Assembly (NCBI RefSeq): GCF_017315725.1 | Contig: NZ_JAFLRG010000001.1 | Location: forward strand, 3,596,001-3,660,000 | From: Trinickia acidisoli | GTDB lineage: Bacteria; Pseudomonadota; Gammaproteobacteria; Burkholderiales; Burkholderiaceae | Length of the DNA: 64,000 nt | Reading direction: 5' to 3' | In this document: piece by piece, positions 25,312 through 34,297 of the stretch | Position numbering within the stretch: position 1 is the first letter of the stretch | How the letters are laid out: each line of letters opens with the position of its first letter | Position numbers and translations under genes: made by a program | The notes under the pieces: generated by a model | The model's database searches: none | Told to the model about the DNA's origin: nothing | The model's input: the letters and a program-made list of their open reading frames with translations, nothing else

Positions 25312-26058
25312 ATGTACAAGCTCGTTCTCATCCGCCACGGCGAATCGACGTGGAACAAGGAAAACCGCTTCACCGGCTGGGTCGACGTCGACCTCACCGA
25401 ACAAGGCAACCGCGAAGCCGCCCAAGCGGGGCAACTGCTCAAGGAAGCCGGTTACACGTTCGACATCGCCTACACGTCGGTGCTCAAGCGCGCGATCCGC
25501 ACGCTCTGGCACGTGCAGGACCAAATGGACCTCATGTACCTGCCCGTCGTCCATTCATGGCGCTTGAACGAGCGCCACTACGGCGCGCTCGCCGGCCTGA
25601 ACAAGGCCGAAACCGCGGCCAAGTACGGCGACGACCAAGTACTCGTCTGGCGCCGCAGCTACGATACGCCGCCGCCGGCGCTCGAAGCCACCGACCCGCG
25701 CGCATCCTACGACGATCCGCGCTACGCGAAGGTGCCGCGCGCCGAGCTGCCGCTCACGGAGTGCCTGAAAGACACGGTCGCGCGCGTACTGCCGATCTGG
25801 AACGAGTCGATCGCCCCGGCGCTCAAGGGCGGCAAGAAGGTGCTCATCGCCGCGCACGGCAATTCGCTGCGCGCGCTGATCAAGTACCTGGACGAGATCT
25901 CCGACAGCGACATCGTCGGGCTCAACATCCCGAACGGCGTGCCGCTCGTCTACGAACTCGACGAAAACCTAAAACCGATTCGCCACTACTATCTGGGCGA
26001 TCAGGACGCAATCGCCCAGGCGCAGGCGGCCGTCGCCAAGCAAGGCAAGGCCGGCTGA
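25312..26058 (+). CDS. gpmA: 2,3-bisphosphoglycerate-dependent phosphoglycerate mutase
   Basis: Glycolytic and gluconeogenic enzyme that interconverts 3- and 2-phosphoglycerate. The phospho-histidine motif [18 protein letters not shown] opens the 248-residue protein, the second histidine lies in [14 protein letters not shown], and [15 protein letters not shown] carries the substrate-binding residues. It is divergent from the rhodanese gene (138 bp). Assignment is firm. Confidence 0.97.
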   Translation: MYKLVLIRHGESTWNKENRFTGWVDVDLTEQGNREAAQAGQLLKEAGYTFDIAYTSVLKRAIRTLWHVQDQMDLMYLPVVHSWRLNERHYGALAGLNKAETAAKYGDDQVLVWRRSYDTPPPALEATDPRASYDDPRYAKVPRAELPLTECLKDTVARVLPIWNESIAPALKGGKKVLIAAHGNSLRALIKYLDEISDSDIVGLNIPNGVPLVYELDENLKPIRHYYLGDQDAIAQAQAAVAKQGKAG

Positions 26059-26238
26059 CCCGCGCGGCGGGGCTCGGCCGGCGCCGGGCAGGGTCCCGCC
26101 GCGAACCGATCGGCCCCGCGCCGGTCCAATCTGCGCTTAAGTCCGTTGCGCCGCCCGCGCTTCCCCAGTCGAGCAGTTATACTTGACCGTCCTTCGCCCA
26201 CGGCGCTCATACCCCGTTTCCCGAACGCACCAGACTCT

Positions 26239-27786
26239 ATGCGCACGAAACTCAAGAACATCGGCTTGATCGCCGCTGGCCTCGCCACCGGCGTCTTCGC
26301 GACGCTGCAATTTTCCGCCGCCGCGCAGCAACAAGCCACAGCGCCGCTGCCGCTCGATCAGTTGCGTCTTTTCGCCGAGGTGTTCGGGCAGATCAAGCAC
26401 GACTACGTCGTGCCCGTGGACGACAAGAAGCTGCTGACCGAAGCGATCAAGGGCATGGTGTCGAGCCTCGACCCGCACTCGTCGTATCTCGACAAAACGG
26501 ACTACCAAGAGCTGCAGGAGCAGACAAAGGGTCGCTTCGCCGGCCTCGGCATCGAAATCTCGCAGGAAGACGGCCTCATCAAGGTCATCTCGCCGATCGA
26601 GGATACGCCCGCGTTCCACGCCGGCATCCGCCCCGGCGACCTCATCACGCGCATCAACGACAAGCCCGTGCGCGGCATGACGCTCGATCAGGCCGTCAAG
26701 CAAATGCGCGGCGACCCCGGCACCAAGGTCACGCTCACGATCTTCCGCAAGACCGACGACCGCACGTTCCCCGTCACGGTCACGCGCGCGATCATCCGCG
26801 TTCAAAGCGTGAAATCGAAGATTCTCGCACCCGGTTATGCTTACGTGCGCATTACGAGCTTCCAGGAGCGCACGGTTCCCGACCTCGCGTCGAAGCTCGA
26901 GGACATCGCTCGCGAGCAGCCGAATCTGAAGGGCTTCGTGCTCGATCTGCGCAACAACGGCGGCGGGCTGCTGCAAAGCGCGGTCGGCGTGGCCGGGGCG
27001 TTCTTGCAGCCCGGCTCCGTCGTCGTCTCGACGAACGGCCAGATCCCCGATTCGAAACAGGTCTATCGCGACACCTACGATAACTACCGCCTGCCGTCGT
27101 TCGATTCCGATCCGCTCAAGAACTTGCCGGAAATCTATAAAACGGTGCCGATGCTCGTGCTGACGAACGCCTATTCGGCGTCGGCTTCCGAAATCGTCGC
27201 CGGCGCGCTGCAGGATCAGCACCGTGCACAGACCATGGGCAAGACGACGTTCGGCAAGGGCTCCGTGCAGACGGTGCGTCCGCTGACGGCCGACACGGCG
27301 TTGCGCTTGACGACGGCCTACTACTACACGCCGAGCGGCCGCTCGATCCAGAACAAGGGCATTCGCCCCGACTTCCCCGTCGATCAGTACGCCAACGGCG
27401 ATCCCGACGACGCGCTCGTCACGCGCGAGGTCGATTACTCGAACCACCTCGCCAACACGCAGGATCCGAACGAGAAGAAGGAAGAAGAGCAGCGCGAAAA
27501 GGATCGCATGCAGCAGCTTCAGCAGCTCGAGGAAGAAAACGACAAGATGACGCCCGAGCAGCGCGAGAAGGAACGCGACCGCAAGCCGGTCGAATTCGGC
27601 TCGGCGGACGACTTCATGCTGCAGCAAGCCCTGGACAAGCTCGAAGGCAAGCCGGTGCAGTTGTCGAAGTCGGTCATGGAGCGCAAGCTCGCAGAAAACA
27701 AACCGCCGCGCTCGGCGTCGGCGCCCGTCGCCGTCAAGCCGGCATCGCCCGTCTTGCCCGCCTCCGCGCCCGCGTCGAGCAAGTAA
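26239..27786 (+). CDS. ctpA: Carboxy-terminal processing protease (S41 family)
   Basis: Periplasmic serine protease that trims C-terminal tails. It has an N-terminal signal or anchor helix (about 8-28), a PDZ domain (about 95-180, opening GRFAGLGIEI), and the S41 catalytic domain with the serine in YSASASEIVAGAL and the lysine in FGKGSVQTV about 25 residues later. The tail after about residue 420 is highly charged and likely coiled, then Ala/Pro-rich. The ATG at 26239 starts directly before the signal; the earlier start is not supported. The product has 515 residues. Confidence 0.94.
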   Translation: MRTKLKNIGLIAAGLATGVFATLQFSAAAQQQATAPLPLDQLRLFAEVFGQIKHDYVVPVDDKKLLTEAIKGMVSSLDPHSSYLDKTDYQELQEQTKGRFAGLGIEISQEDGLIKVISPIEDTPAFHAGIRPGDLITRINDKPVRGMTLDQAVKQMRGDPGTKVTLTIFRKTDDRTFPVTVTRAIIRVQSVKSKILAPGYAYVRITSFQERTVPDLASKLEDIAREQPNLKGFVLDLRNNGGGLLQSAVGVAGAFLQPGSVVVSTNGQIPDSKQVYRDTYDNYRLPSFDSDPLKNLPEIYKTVPMLVLTNAYSASASEIVAGALQDQHRAQTMGKTTFGKGSVQTVRPLTADTALRLTTAYYYTPSGRSIQNKGIRPDFPVDQYANGDPDDALVTREVDYSNHLANTQDPNEKKEEEQREKDRMQQLQQLEEENDKMTPEQREKERDRKPVEFGSADDFMLQQALDKLEGKPVQLSKSVMERKLAENKPPRSASAPVAVKPASPVLPASAPASSK

Positions 27787-27910
27787 CGCCGCACCCGGCC
27801 GGCCTTCGCCCCGCTCTCCCAACGCACGTTCGCCTGCGCGAACGGAGGGCGTGGGCGCTAGCGCCGCCTACGCGGCGCCATCGCATCAGCCCATTCCCCG
27901 GCGCGCCGCC

Positions 27911-28684
27911 ATGAACGACGATCAACTCCTTCGCTATTCCCGCCACATCCTCGTCGACGAAATCGGCATCGAGGCGCAGCAGCGCTTCCTCGATGCGCAT
28001 GCGATCGTGGTCGGCGCGGGCGGCCTCGGCTCGCCGGCGGCAATGTATCTGGCCGCGGCCGGCGTCGGCACACTGACGCTCGTCGATGCCGATTCGGTGG
28101 ATCTCACGAATCTGCAACGGCAGATTCTGCATGCGACGGCTTCGATCGGACAAAAGAAGGTGGAATCGGGGCGCGAGACCATTGCGCGCCTGAACCCGGA
28201 AGTACGCGTGCAAACTGTCGATCAGCGCATCGACGACGCGTGGCTCGAGGCGCGCGTCCCAGCCGCTACCGTCGTGCTCGACTGCACCGATAACTTCGCG
28301 ACGCGCCACGCGATCAACCGCGCCTGCGTCAAGCATGGGGTGCCGCTCGTGTCGGGCGCGGCGCTGCGCTTCGACGGCCAAATCAGCACGTTCGATTTCC
28401 GCGACGAAAACTCGCCCTGCTATGCCTGCGTCTTTCCCGAGGATCAGCCGTTCGAGGAAGTCGCCTGCTCGACGATGGGCGTATTCGCGCCGACGGTCGG
28501 CATCATCGGCGCGATGCAGGCGGCCGAGGCGCTGCGCGTCATTGGCGGCATCGGCCACACGCTGACGGGCCGGCTCATGATGCTCGACTCGCTGCGCATG
28601 GAATGGACGACGATGAAAATCGCCCGCCAGCCCGAATGTCCCGTGTGCGGCAGCGGCGGTTCACACCTGGGTGAGACACCGTAA
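27911..28684 (+). CDS. moeB: MoeB/ThiF-type adenylyltransferase
   Basis: E1-like enzyme that adenylates the C-terminal glycine of a ubiquitin-fold sulfur carrier (MoaD or ThiS) for molybdopterin or thiamine synthesis. It has the nucleotide loop VVGAGGLGSPAAMYL, the DLTNLQRQILH segment and zinc cysteine pairs C-YA-C and CPVC. It has no C-terminal rhodanese domain. Length is 257 residues from the ATG at 27911. Its last 24 bases overlap the 3' end of ptsI on the opposite strand. Whether MoaD or ThiS is the partner cannot be told here, as neither gene is adjacent. Confidence 0.9.
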   Translation: MNDDQLLRYSRHILVDEIGIEAQQRFLDAHAIVVGAGGLGSPAAMYLAAAGVGTLTLVDADSVDLTNLQRQILHATASIGQKKVESGRETIARLNPEVRVQTVDQRIDDAWLEARVPAATVVLDCTDNFATRHAINRACVKHGVPLVSGAALRFDGQISTFDFRDENSPCYACVFPEDQPFEEVACSTMGVFAPTVGIIGAMQAAEALRVIGGIGHTLTGRLMMLDSLRMEWTTMKIARQPECPVCGSGGSHLGETP

Positions 28685-30415
28685 CGCGGCCTGCACCTCT
28701 TCGGGCTCGAACGCCGCCAAGACATCGGCGACGGGCTTCTCCAAGGCCGGCAGATTGGCGCGCAAGATCTCCTGCTTCACCACCAACAACTGGCTCGGGT
28801 GCATCGAAAATTCGGTGAGCCCCATGCCGAGCAACAAACGCGTGAGCTGCGGGTCGCCGGCCATCTCGCCGCAGACGGACACCGACACGCCCGCGCGCTT
28901 CGCCTCGCGCAGCGTAAAGGCGATCAAATGCAACACGGCCGGATGCAACGGGTCGTAAAGATGCGCGACGGCGTTGTCGGCGCGATCGATCGCGAGCGTG
29001 TACTGGATCAGATCGTTCGTGCCGATCGACAGAAAGTCGACGCGCTTCAAGAACAGCGGCAGCGCAATGGCCGCGGCCGGAATCTCGATCATCGCGCCGA
29101 TTCGCACGCCCGGGTCGTACGGCAGGCCGGCGTCGTCGAGCTGGCGCTTGGCCTCGCGTATCAAGTCCAGCGTCTGGTCGATCTCCTGAGCATGGGCGAG
29201 CATCGGCACGAGAATCCGCACCTGGCCGAATGCCGAGGCGCGCAGAATCGCGCGTAGCTGCGTCAAGAACATCTGCGGCTCGGACAGGCTCCAGCGAATC
29301 GCACGCAGGCCCAGCGCCGGATTCGGCGCGCTTTCGTAGCCGTCGGCGCCGATCGACTCGAGCGGCTTGTCGGCGCCGACGTCGATCGTACGAATCGTCA
29401 CGGGTAAGCCGCCCATGAGCTCGACCGCGCGCTTGTACGCCTCGAACTGCTCCTCCTCTTCGGGCAGATGGTCCTTGTGATTCATGAACAAGAACTCAGT
29501 GCGAAAGAGCCCGACGCCGACGGCGCCGGCCTCGACGGCCGCGCGCGAATCCTCGGGCAGCTCGATGTTGGCCAGCAGCGAAATCTTCGTACCGCACAGC
29601 GTTTGCGTGGGCGAGAACTTGAGCCGCTGCAGCTTCTTTTGCTCGAGGAGCTTTTCGCTTTGCCGATACGAATACTCTTCGAGCACGATCGGCGCGGGAT
29701 CGACGATCACGATGCCGTGATCGCCGTCGACGATGATCAAGTCGTCCTGGCGGATCAGAGCGCTCGCATGCTGAACCCCCACGGCCGCCGGAATCCCGAG
29801 GCTGCGTGCAACGATCGCCGTATGCGACGTGCGGCCGCCGAGGTCGGTCACGAAGCCTTGGAACGTTTGCGTCTTGAACTGCAACATGTCGGCCGGCGAG
29901 ATATCGTGCGCGACGACGATCATGTCGTCGGGCGAATCCGCGTTGGCGCCGCCGACGAGCAAGGCCGCCGATGGCGCCCCGGCCAGGGCCTTCAAAATGC
30001 GCTCGACCACTTGCTGCACGTCGGCCTTGCGCTCGCGCAGGTACTCGTCCTCGATATCGTCGAAGTGCCGCGAGAGCCGCTCGAGCTGTTCGGTCAACGC
30101 CCATTCGACGTTATAGCGACGCGTGCGGATGAGGTCCATCGTCTCTTGGACGAGCATCGCGTCGTTGAGAATCATCGTATGGACGTTGATGAACGCGCCA
30201 ACCTCGCTCGGCGCGTCGGCCGCCAGATCCTCGCTCAGGCGCTCGAGCTCGATCTGAACCCCCTTCAAAGCGGCGCGAAAGCGCTCGATCTCGCCATCGA
30301 TTTGCGGTGGATCGACGAGGTAATGGTCGACGTCGAGCGCTGCAGGCGCGATGAGATAGGCTCGCCCGATCGCGATGCCGCGTGACACCGGAATACCATG
30401 CAGCGAAAACGACAC
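28661..30415 (-). CDS. ptsI: PTS enzyme I
   Basis: First enzyme of the phosphorelay: takes phosphate from PEP and passes it to HPr. The 584-residue protein has the HPr-binding N domain, the active H198 in GGRTSHTAIVARSL, and the C-terminal PEP barrel with the active cysteine in VSVCGEMAGDP. The GTG at 30415 is chosen because AGGAGGT is 4 bases upstream; the GTG at 30421 overlaps that site. It lies 199 bp after ptsH across a perfect 17-bp inverted repeat, and converges on moeB with a 24-bp overlap. It duplicates the EI part of NagF but is clearly diverged. Confidence 0.95.
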   Translation of the reverse strand: MSFSLHGIPVSRGIAIGRAYLIAPAALDVDHYLVDPPQIDGEIERFRAALKGVQIELERLSEDLAADAPSEVGAFINVHTMILNDAMLVQETMDLIRTRRYNVEWALTEQLERLSRHFDDIEDEYLRERKADVQQVVERILKALAGAPSAALLVGGANADSPDDMIVVAHDISPADMLQFKTQTFQGFVTDLGGRTSHTAIVARSLGIPAAVGVQHASALIRQDDLIIVDGDHGIVIVDPAPIVLEEYSYRQSEKLLEQKKLQRLKFSPTQTLCGTKISLLANIELPEDSRAAVEAGAVGVGLFRTEFLFMNHKDHLPEEEEQFEAYKRAVELMGGLPVTIRTIDVGADKPLESIGADGYESAPNPALGLRAIRWSLSEPQMFLTQLRAILRASAFGQVRILVPMLAHAQEIDQTLDLIREAKRQLDDAGLPYDPGVRIGAMIEIPAAAIALPLFLKRVDFLSIGTNDLIQYTLAIDRADNAVAHLYDPLHPAVLHLIAFTLREAKRAGVSVSVCGEMAGDPQLTRLLLGMGLTEFSMHPSQLLVVKQEILRANLPALEKPVADVLAAFEPEEVQAALRCLTQV

Positions 30416-30554
30416 GCGCACCTCCTCGAGTTGTTTGGTACCGCGGGAAATAACCGCCGCAATAAGACCTCAATGGTCGATTATAAATTCCGAGGACCGC
30501 TGTTGACTGCGTGCGGCGCAGCATCGCGGGCCGCAATGACGTATTGCCGTCCAT

Positions 30555-30594
30555 GAACGAAAACGCCGCGGCAAAAACCGCGGCGTTTTCGTTC
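30555..30594 (-). terminator. Perfect 17-bp inverted repeat between ptsH and ptsI
   Basis: The arms GAACGAAAACGCCGCGG (30555-30571) and its exact complement (30578-30594) flank the loop CAAAAA. Each arm contains four T after the GC core, so it can act as a terminator in either direction. It lies 20 bases after the ptsH stop and about 140 bases before the ptsI start, so it should end or attenuate the EIIA-HPr transcript. Confidence 0.75.
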
Positions 30595-30614
30595 AGCCGG
30601 CACGGGCCTGACGT

Positions 30615-30884
30615 TTATTGTCCCTCGCCAAATTTATCCGCGATGAGTTTCAATAGCGCGGCCATTGCGTCTTGCTCGTCGGGCCCCTCGGTTTCGATCG
30701 CCACGGTGCTGCCAATTCCGGCTGCTAGCATCATGACGCCCATGATGCTCTTCGCGTTGATTCGGCGCCCGTTGCGCGTCATCCAGATTTCCGATTGGAA
30801 GTTGCCGGCGAGTTGCGTCAGCTTGGCCGATGCGCGTGCGTGCAAACCCAACTTGTTTACGATCGTCGTTTCTTGTTGAAGCAT
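30615..30884 (-). CDS. ptsH: Phosphocarrier protein HPr
   Basis: Small phosphorelay carrier (89 residues). The phospho-acceptor is H15 in NKLGLHARASAKL, and the serine matching the regulatory Ser46 of Gram-positive HPr is present in INAKSIMGVMML. The ATG at 30884 gives the standard length. It follows the EIIA-Man gene by 31 bp and is followed by a strong inverted repeat and then ptsI. Retention of the Ser46 region in a proteobacterium may hint at HPr kinase control, but no hprK is in this window. Confidence 0.96.
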   Translation of the reverse strand: MLQQETTIVNKLGLHARASAKLTQLAGNFQSEIWMTRNGRRINAKSIMGVMMLAAGIGSTVAIETEGPDEQDAMAALLKLIADKFGEGQ

Positions 30885-30915
30885 GGGCTCGTCCTGAGAG
30901 GCGAAAGGAGAAAGG

Positions 30916-31452
30916 TCAGCGTGCGGGGCCGATCGGGTTCGCCGCGCTCGCCGGCGGGACCACAGCCTCGCCGGCCGTGACACCTGAACACGGCGCGAGG
31001 ATGGGCACGCCCGGCGGCGCGCACTCCGCCTCGGCGACGGGTTTGCCCGCTTGATCCGGCGCAACGAGCGGCCCGATCAGGTGCATCCCCTTCGTCGCGC
31101 CCGCGAGCGCTTTATCGACGAGCGCATCGAGTTCGCACGTGCGATAGCAGACGCCGCGCACGAGCATCGGCAAATTCACGCCGGCGAGCACGCGCACGCC
31201 CGGCAGCGTAGCCAGCCGACTTGCAATATTGGCGGGCGTGGCGCCGAATATGTCGGTCAGCACCAACATTCCGTTCTCCTCGCGCAAGCGCTCGATCTCG
31301 CTGTGCGCGAGCGCGACGACCTGCGTGGGATCGCTGTCGGGCAATACGTCGATGGCGCCGATGCGCGCGGGCAACCCGCCGTAGATATGCGCAACGCACT
31401 CCTTCAATGCCGAAGCGAGCGGCGCGTGCGCGATGATCAGTATGCCTGCCAT
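30916..31452 (-). CDS. PTS EIIA component, mannose family
   Basis: Cytosolic phosphocarrier of the EIIA-Man fold (about 1-125), with the probable phospho-acceptor H9 in LIIAHAPLASAL and the LVLTDIFGATPANIA segment that lines the site. No EIIB, EIIC or EIID gene is near, as is usual in betaproteobacteria, where EIIA-Man/HPr/EI form an incomplete and probably regulatory PTS. Residues about 126-178 are an added Pro/Ala/Gly-rich tail containing two cysteines, not part of the fold. It is the first gene of the EIIA, HPr, EI series and follows gshB by 202 bp. Confidence 0.9.
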   Translation of the reverse strand: MAGILIIAHAPLASALKECVAHIYGGLPARIGAIDVLPDSDPTQVVALAHSEIERLREENGMLVLTDIFGATPANIASRLATLPGVRVLAGVNLPMLVRGVCYRTCELDALVDKALAGATKGMHLIGPLVAPDQAGKPVAEAECAPPGVPILAPCSGVTAGEAVVPPASAANPIGPAR

Positions 31453-31654
31453 GTCAGTCTTACAACGAAAAACGCCTCAAAGGGCCAGATCCAGATGGAC
31501 GCTAACCCTGGGCGCGCGTGCGCCGCGGCGTACAGATGCGAGTCAAGAGCCTTCGCACCGCGCACCTTGCGGGCGAACCGTTTCAGGAGACGGCCATTGT
31601 AGCAGGCACGTCTTTCGCGAAACCGACCGGCCCGCGCGCGAGCGCCGGGCCAGC

Positions 31655-32611
31655 TTACCCGGCCGCGCGCTCGAGCGCGTCGGCGAACATCGCGGCGACG
31701 TCGAAGCCCGTCTGATCCATGATCTCGCGAAAGCAGGTCGGGCTCGTGACGTTGATCTCGGTCAGCCAATCGCCGATCGCGTCCAGGCCGACGAGCAATA
31801 GCCCACGCGCAGCCAGCACGGGCGCGAGCGTATCGGCGATTTCCCGATCGCGCGCGGTAAGCGGCTGCGCGACCCCAAGACCGCCCGCGGCCAGGTTGCC
31901 GCGCACCTCCCCGCCTTGCGGGATGCGTGCGAGCGAGTACGGCACGCTTTGGCCGCCGATCAGCAAGATGCGCTTATCGCCGGCGGCGATCTCGGGAATG
32001 AATTTTTGCGCCATGACGGAGCGGGCCCCGTCGTGGCTGAGCATCTCGATGATCGAACCGAGGTTCATGCCCTCGCGCGTCACGCGAAATACGCCCATGC
32101 CGCCCATGCCGTCGAGCGGCTTGAGAATGACATCGCCGTGCTCGGCATGGAATGCGCGCAGCCTCGCCGCGTCGCGCGTCACGAGCGTCGGCGCGACGAA
32201 CTGCGAAAATTCACCGATCGCGAGCTTTTCCGAATGATCGCGGATCGCCTGCGGCTTGTTGAACACGCGCGCGCCCAAGCGCTCCGCCATCTCGAGCAGC
32301 CAGGTCGAGGTCACGTACTCCATGTCGAACGGCGGATCTTTGCGCATCACGACGGCGCCGAACGAGGTCAGTTTTCGGGGCTCGTGCGGCCCGCTTTCGT
32401 GCCACGGATGGCGATGCAAGTCGGCCGTATCGCCGATGATGTCGACACGGCGCACCGTGGCTTCGACGTGCGCCGACGTCCAAGCCAGATGCTTCGGCTC
32501 GCACGCGTACACGACGTGGCCCCGGCGCGCGGCCTCGGCCATCATCGCGTAGGTCGAATCCTTATAGATCTTGAAGTGCGCGAGCGGGTCGGCGATGAAA
32601 AGGATGTCCAT
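31655..32611 (-). CDS. gshB: Glutathione synthetase
   Basis: ATP-grasp enzyme that joins gamma-glutamylcysteine and glycine, the second step of glutathione synthesis. The 318-residue sequence starts with MDILFIADPLAHFKIYKDST and has the DPPFDMEYV motif, the ATP-binding LKPLDGMGGMGVFRV loop and the GGEVRGNLAAGG arginine-glycine segment. It follows gshA by 114 bp on the same strand, so the pathway is likely co-expressed. Assignment is firm. Confidence 0.97.
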   Translation of the reverse strand: MDILFIADPLAHFKIYKDSTYAMMAEAARRGHVVYACEPKHLAWTSAHVEATVRRVDIIGDTADLHRHPWHESGPHEPRKLTSFGAVVMRKDPPFDMEYVTSTWLLEMAERLGARVFNKPQAIRDHSEKLAIGEFSQFVAPTLVTRDAARLRAFHAEHGDVILKPLDGMGGMGVFRVTREGMNLGSIIEMLSHDGARSVMAQKFIPEIAAGDKRILLIGGQSVPYSLARIPQGGEVRGNLAAGGLGVAQPLTARDREIADTLAPVLAARGLLLVGLDAIGDWLTEINVTSPTCFREIMDQTGFDVAAMFADALERAAG

Positions 32612-32725
32612 GAAACCCCTGCTGCCCGAATGCGGGCTCTCGTTCGTTGGATGCGTCGAACACGCGCGGCGCCGCGAGCATCGACCGCAAAACCGCTTGC
32701 CCCGCGGGTCCTCGCGCGAGTGCGG

Positions 32726-34015
32726 TTAGACCTGGATGGCTTCCGGGTCCGTCTTTTCGAGCTCGACCGACGCCGCGAGCAGCCCGAGCCGCGCGACGAC
32801 GCCATACATGTAGAACCGGTTCGGCGGCGCCGCCCCTGGCTTGGCATGCGCATCGGGCAAGACCGTATGCTCGAAACCGAGCGGCACGAAGTGCATGCCG
32901 GGCGCGTTCAGGTTCTGATCGCGCTCGCGGCTGCCGTGCGCGCGATAGAAGCCGCCCACGACGTAGCGGTCGATCATATACACGACGGGTTCGGCCACTT
33001 CCTCCCCGATGCGCTCGAAGGTATAAACGCCTTCCTGCACGATGGCATCGTGCACCTGCAATCCGTCTTTGGTCGCCGACATGCGCGAGCGCTCGCCCTT
33101 CGTGAGGTTCGCTACTTCCGACGCGTCGTGCACGGTCATGACGCCACGCCCGTCGGTACCTGCATCGGATTTGATGACGACGTAAGGCTTCTCGCCGATG
33201 CCGTATTCGCGGTACTTGCGCGCGATTTTCTTGATGACGGCGTCGATCGCGTCGGTCAGCGCCTCCTCGCCCGTGCGCGCCTCGAAATCGACATTCTCGA
33301 CGCGTGCGAAGTAGGGATTCACCATCCACGGATCGATTTCGACGAGCTTGGCGAACTTCTTCGCAACGTCGTCATAACAGGAGAAGTGCGTCGATTTGCG
33401 GCGCACGGCCCAGCCCGCGTGCAGCGGCGGCAGCACGTATTGCTCGTGCAGATTCTCGAGCACGGGCGGCAAACCCGCCGACAAATCGTTGTTGAGCAGA
33501 ATCGAGCAAGGATCGAAATTCTTCAGCCCGAGCCGGCGCGGCGTGCGCTCGAGGGGCTCGAGCACGATCTTTTGCCCGTCCGCCAGCGGAATCGTCACGG
33601 GCCCGACGATGTTTTCGTCGAGCGTGCCGAAGCGCACGTTCAAGCCGGCCTGGCGCATGATCATCGCGAGCCTGGCGACGTTTTCGAGGTAGAACGCATT
33701 ACGCGTATGCCGCTCGGGAATCACGAGCAGGTTTTTCGCGTCGGGGCAGATCTTCTCGATCGACGCCATGGCCGCCTGCACGGCGAGCGGCAGCACTTCT
33801 TCCGGCAAATTATTGAAGCCGCCAGGGAAAAGGTTCGTATCGACGGGCGCGAGCTTGAAGCCCGCGTTGCGCAAGTCGACCGAACAATAGAAAGGCGGCG
33901 TGTGCTCCTGCCATTCGAGCCGGAACCACCGCTCGATCGCCGGCGTAGCGTCGAGGAGCTTGCGCTCCAACTCGAGCAGAGGACCGTTTAACGCGGTAAC
34001 TAGGTGCGGAACCAT
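32726..34015 (-). CDS. gshA: Glutamate-cysteine ligase (betaproteobacterial type)
   Basis: Makes gamma-glutamylcysteine, the first step of glutathione synthesis. The 429-residue sequence belongs to the compact GshA group found in beta- and some gammaproteobacteria rather than the E. coli group; segments include FKLAPVDTNLFPGGFNNL, KSDAGTDGRGVMTV and YMIDRYVVGGFYRAH. The ATG at 34015 gives the usual start MVPHLVTAL; the longer frame adds unsupported sequence. Upstream (34016-34297) there is the amtB terminator and a TACAAT-like -10 at 34045 without a clear -35. Confidence 0.94.
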   Translation of the reverse strand: MVPHLVTALNGPLLELERKLLDATPAIERWFRLEWQEHTPPFYCSVDLRNAGFKLAPVDTNLFPGGFNNLPEEVLPLAVQAAMASIEKICPDAKNLLVIPERHTRNAFYLENVARLAMIMRQAGLNVRFGTLDENIVGPVTIPLADGQKIVLEPLERTPRRLGLKNFDPCSILLNNDLSAGLPPVLENLHEQYVLPPLHAGWAVRRKSTHFSCYDDVAKKFAKLVEIDPWMVNPYFARVENVDFEARTGEEALTDAIDAVIKKIARKYREYGIGEKPYVVIKSDAGTDGRGVMTVHDASEVANLTKGERSRMSATKDGLQVHDAIVQEGVYTFERIGEEVAEPVVYMIDRYVVGGFYRAHGSRERDQNLNAPGMHFVPLGFEHTVLPDAHAKPGAAPPNRFYMYGVVARLGLLAASVELEKTDPEAIQV

Positions 34016-34181
34016 TGATGACTCGATGAACAGGTGAGAAAAAGATTGTAGAGCAATTGCCTGGCCGATTTGGGGGTGGTTTGGCCGAACGCAAGGGCCT
34101 TCGCGCAAGGCATTCTCTATTGACCCGATAGCGGACAGGGTCGTAGCGGCCGAGGCGTCGTCTGCGTGACGGCCGAGAAAC

Positions 34182-34206
34182 AAAAAAGCCCGCCATGAAG
34201 GCGGGC
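34182..34206 (-). terminator. Terminator of glnK-amtB
   Basis: A 7-bp GC stem (34188-34194 with 34200-34206, loop ATGAA) is followed on the minus strand by six T. It lies about 90 bases past the amtB stop and before gshA. Confidence 0.85.
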
Positions 34207-34297
34207 AAAAGTCGCTACTGCTCAGTGATTCGGTTCGGATGCGCGGCCGCGGCGCAAGCCTCGCGGGCCAGCTCGCGGCTCGCAGCCGGTGATTCGA

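Noticed and set aside
26137..27822. A 561-residue frame antisense to ctpA
   Set aside because: It lies opposite a clear S41 protease and has no recognisable motif or ribosome site.
31916..33991. A 691-residue frame antisense to gshB and gshA
   Set aside because: It spans two well-supported genes on the other strand and is a product of GC-biased codons.
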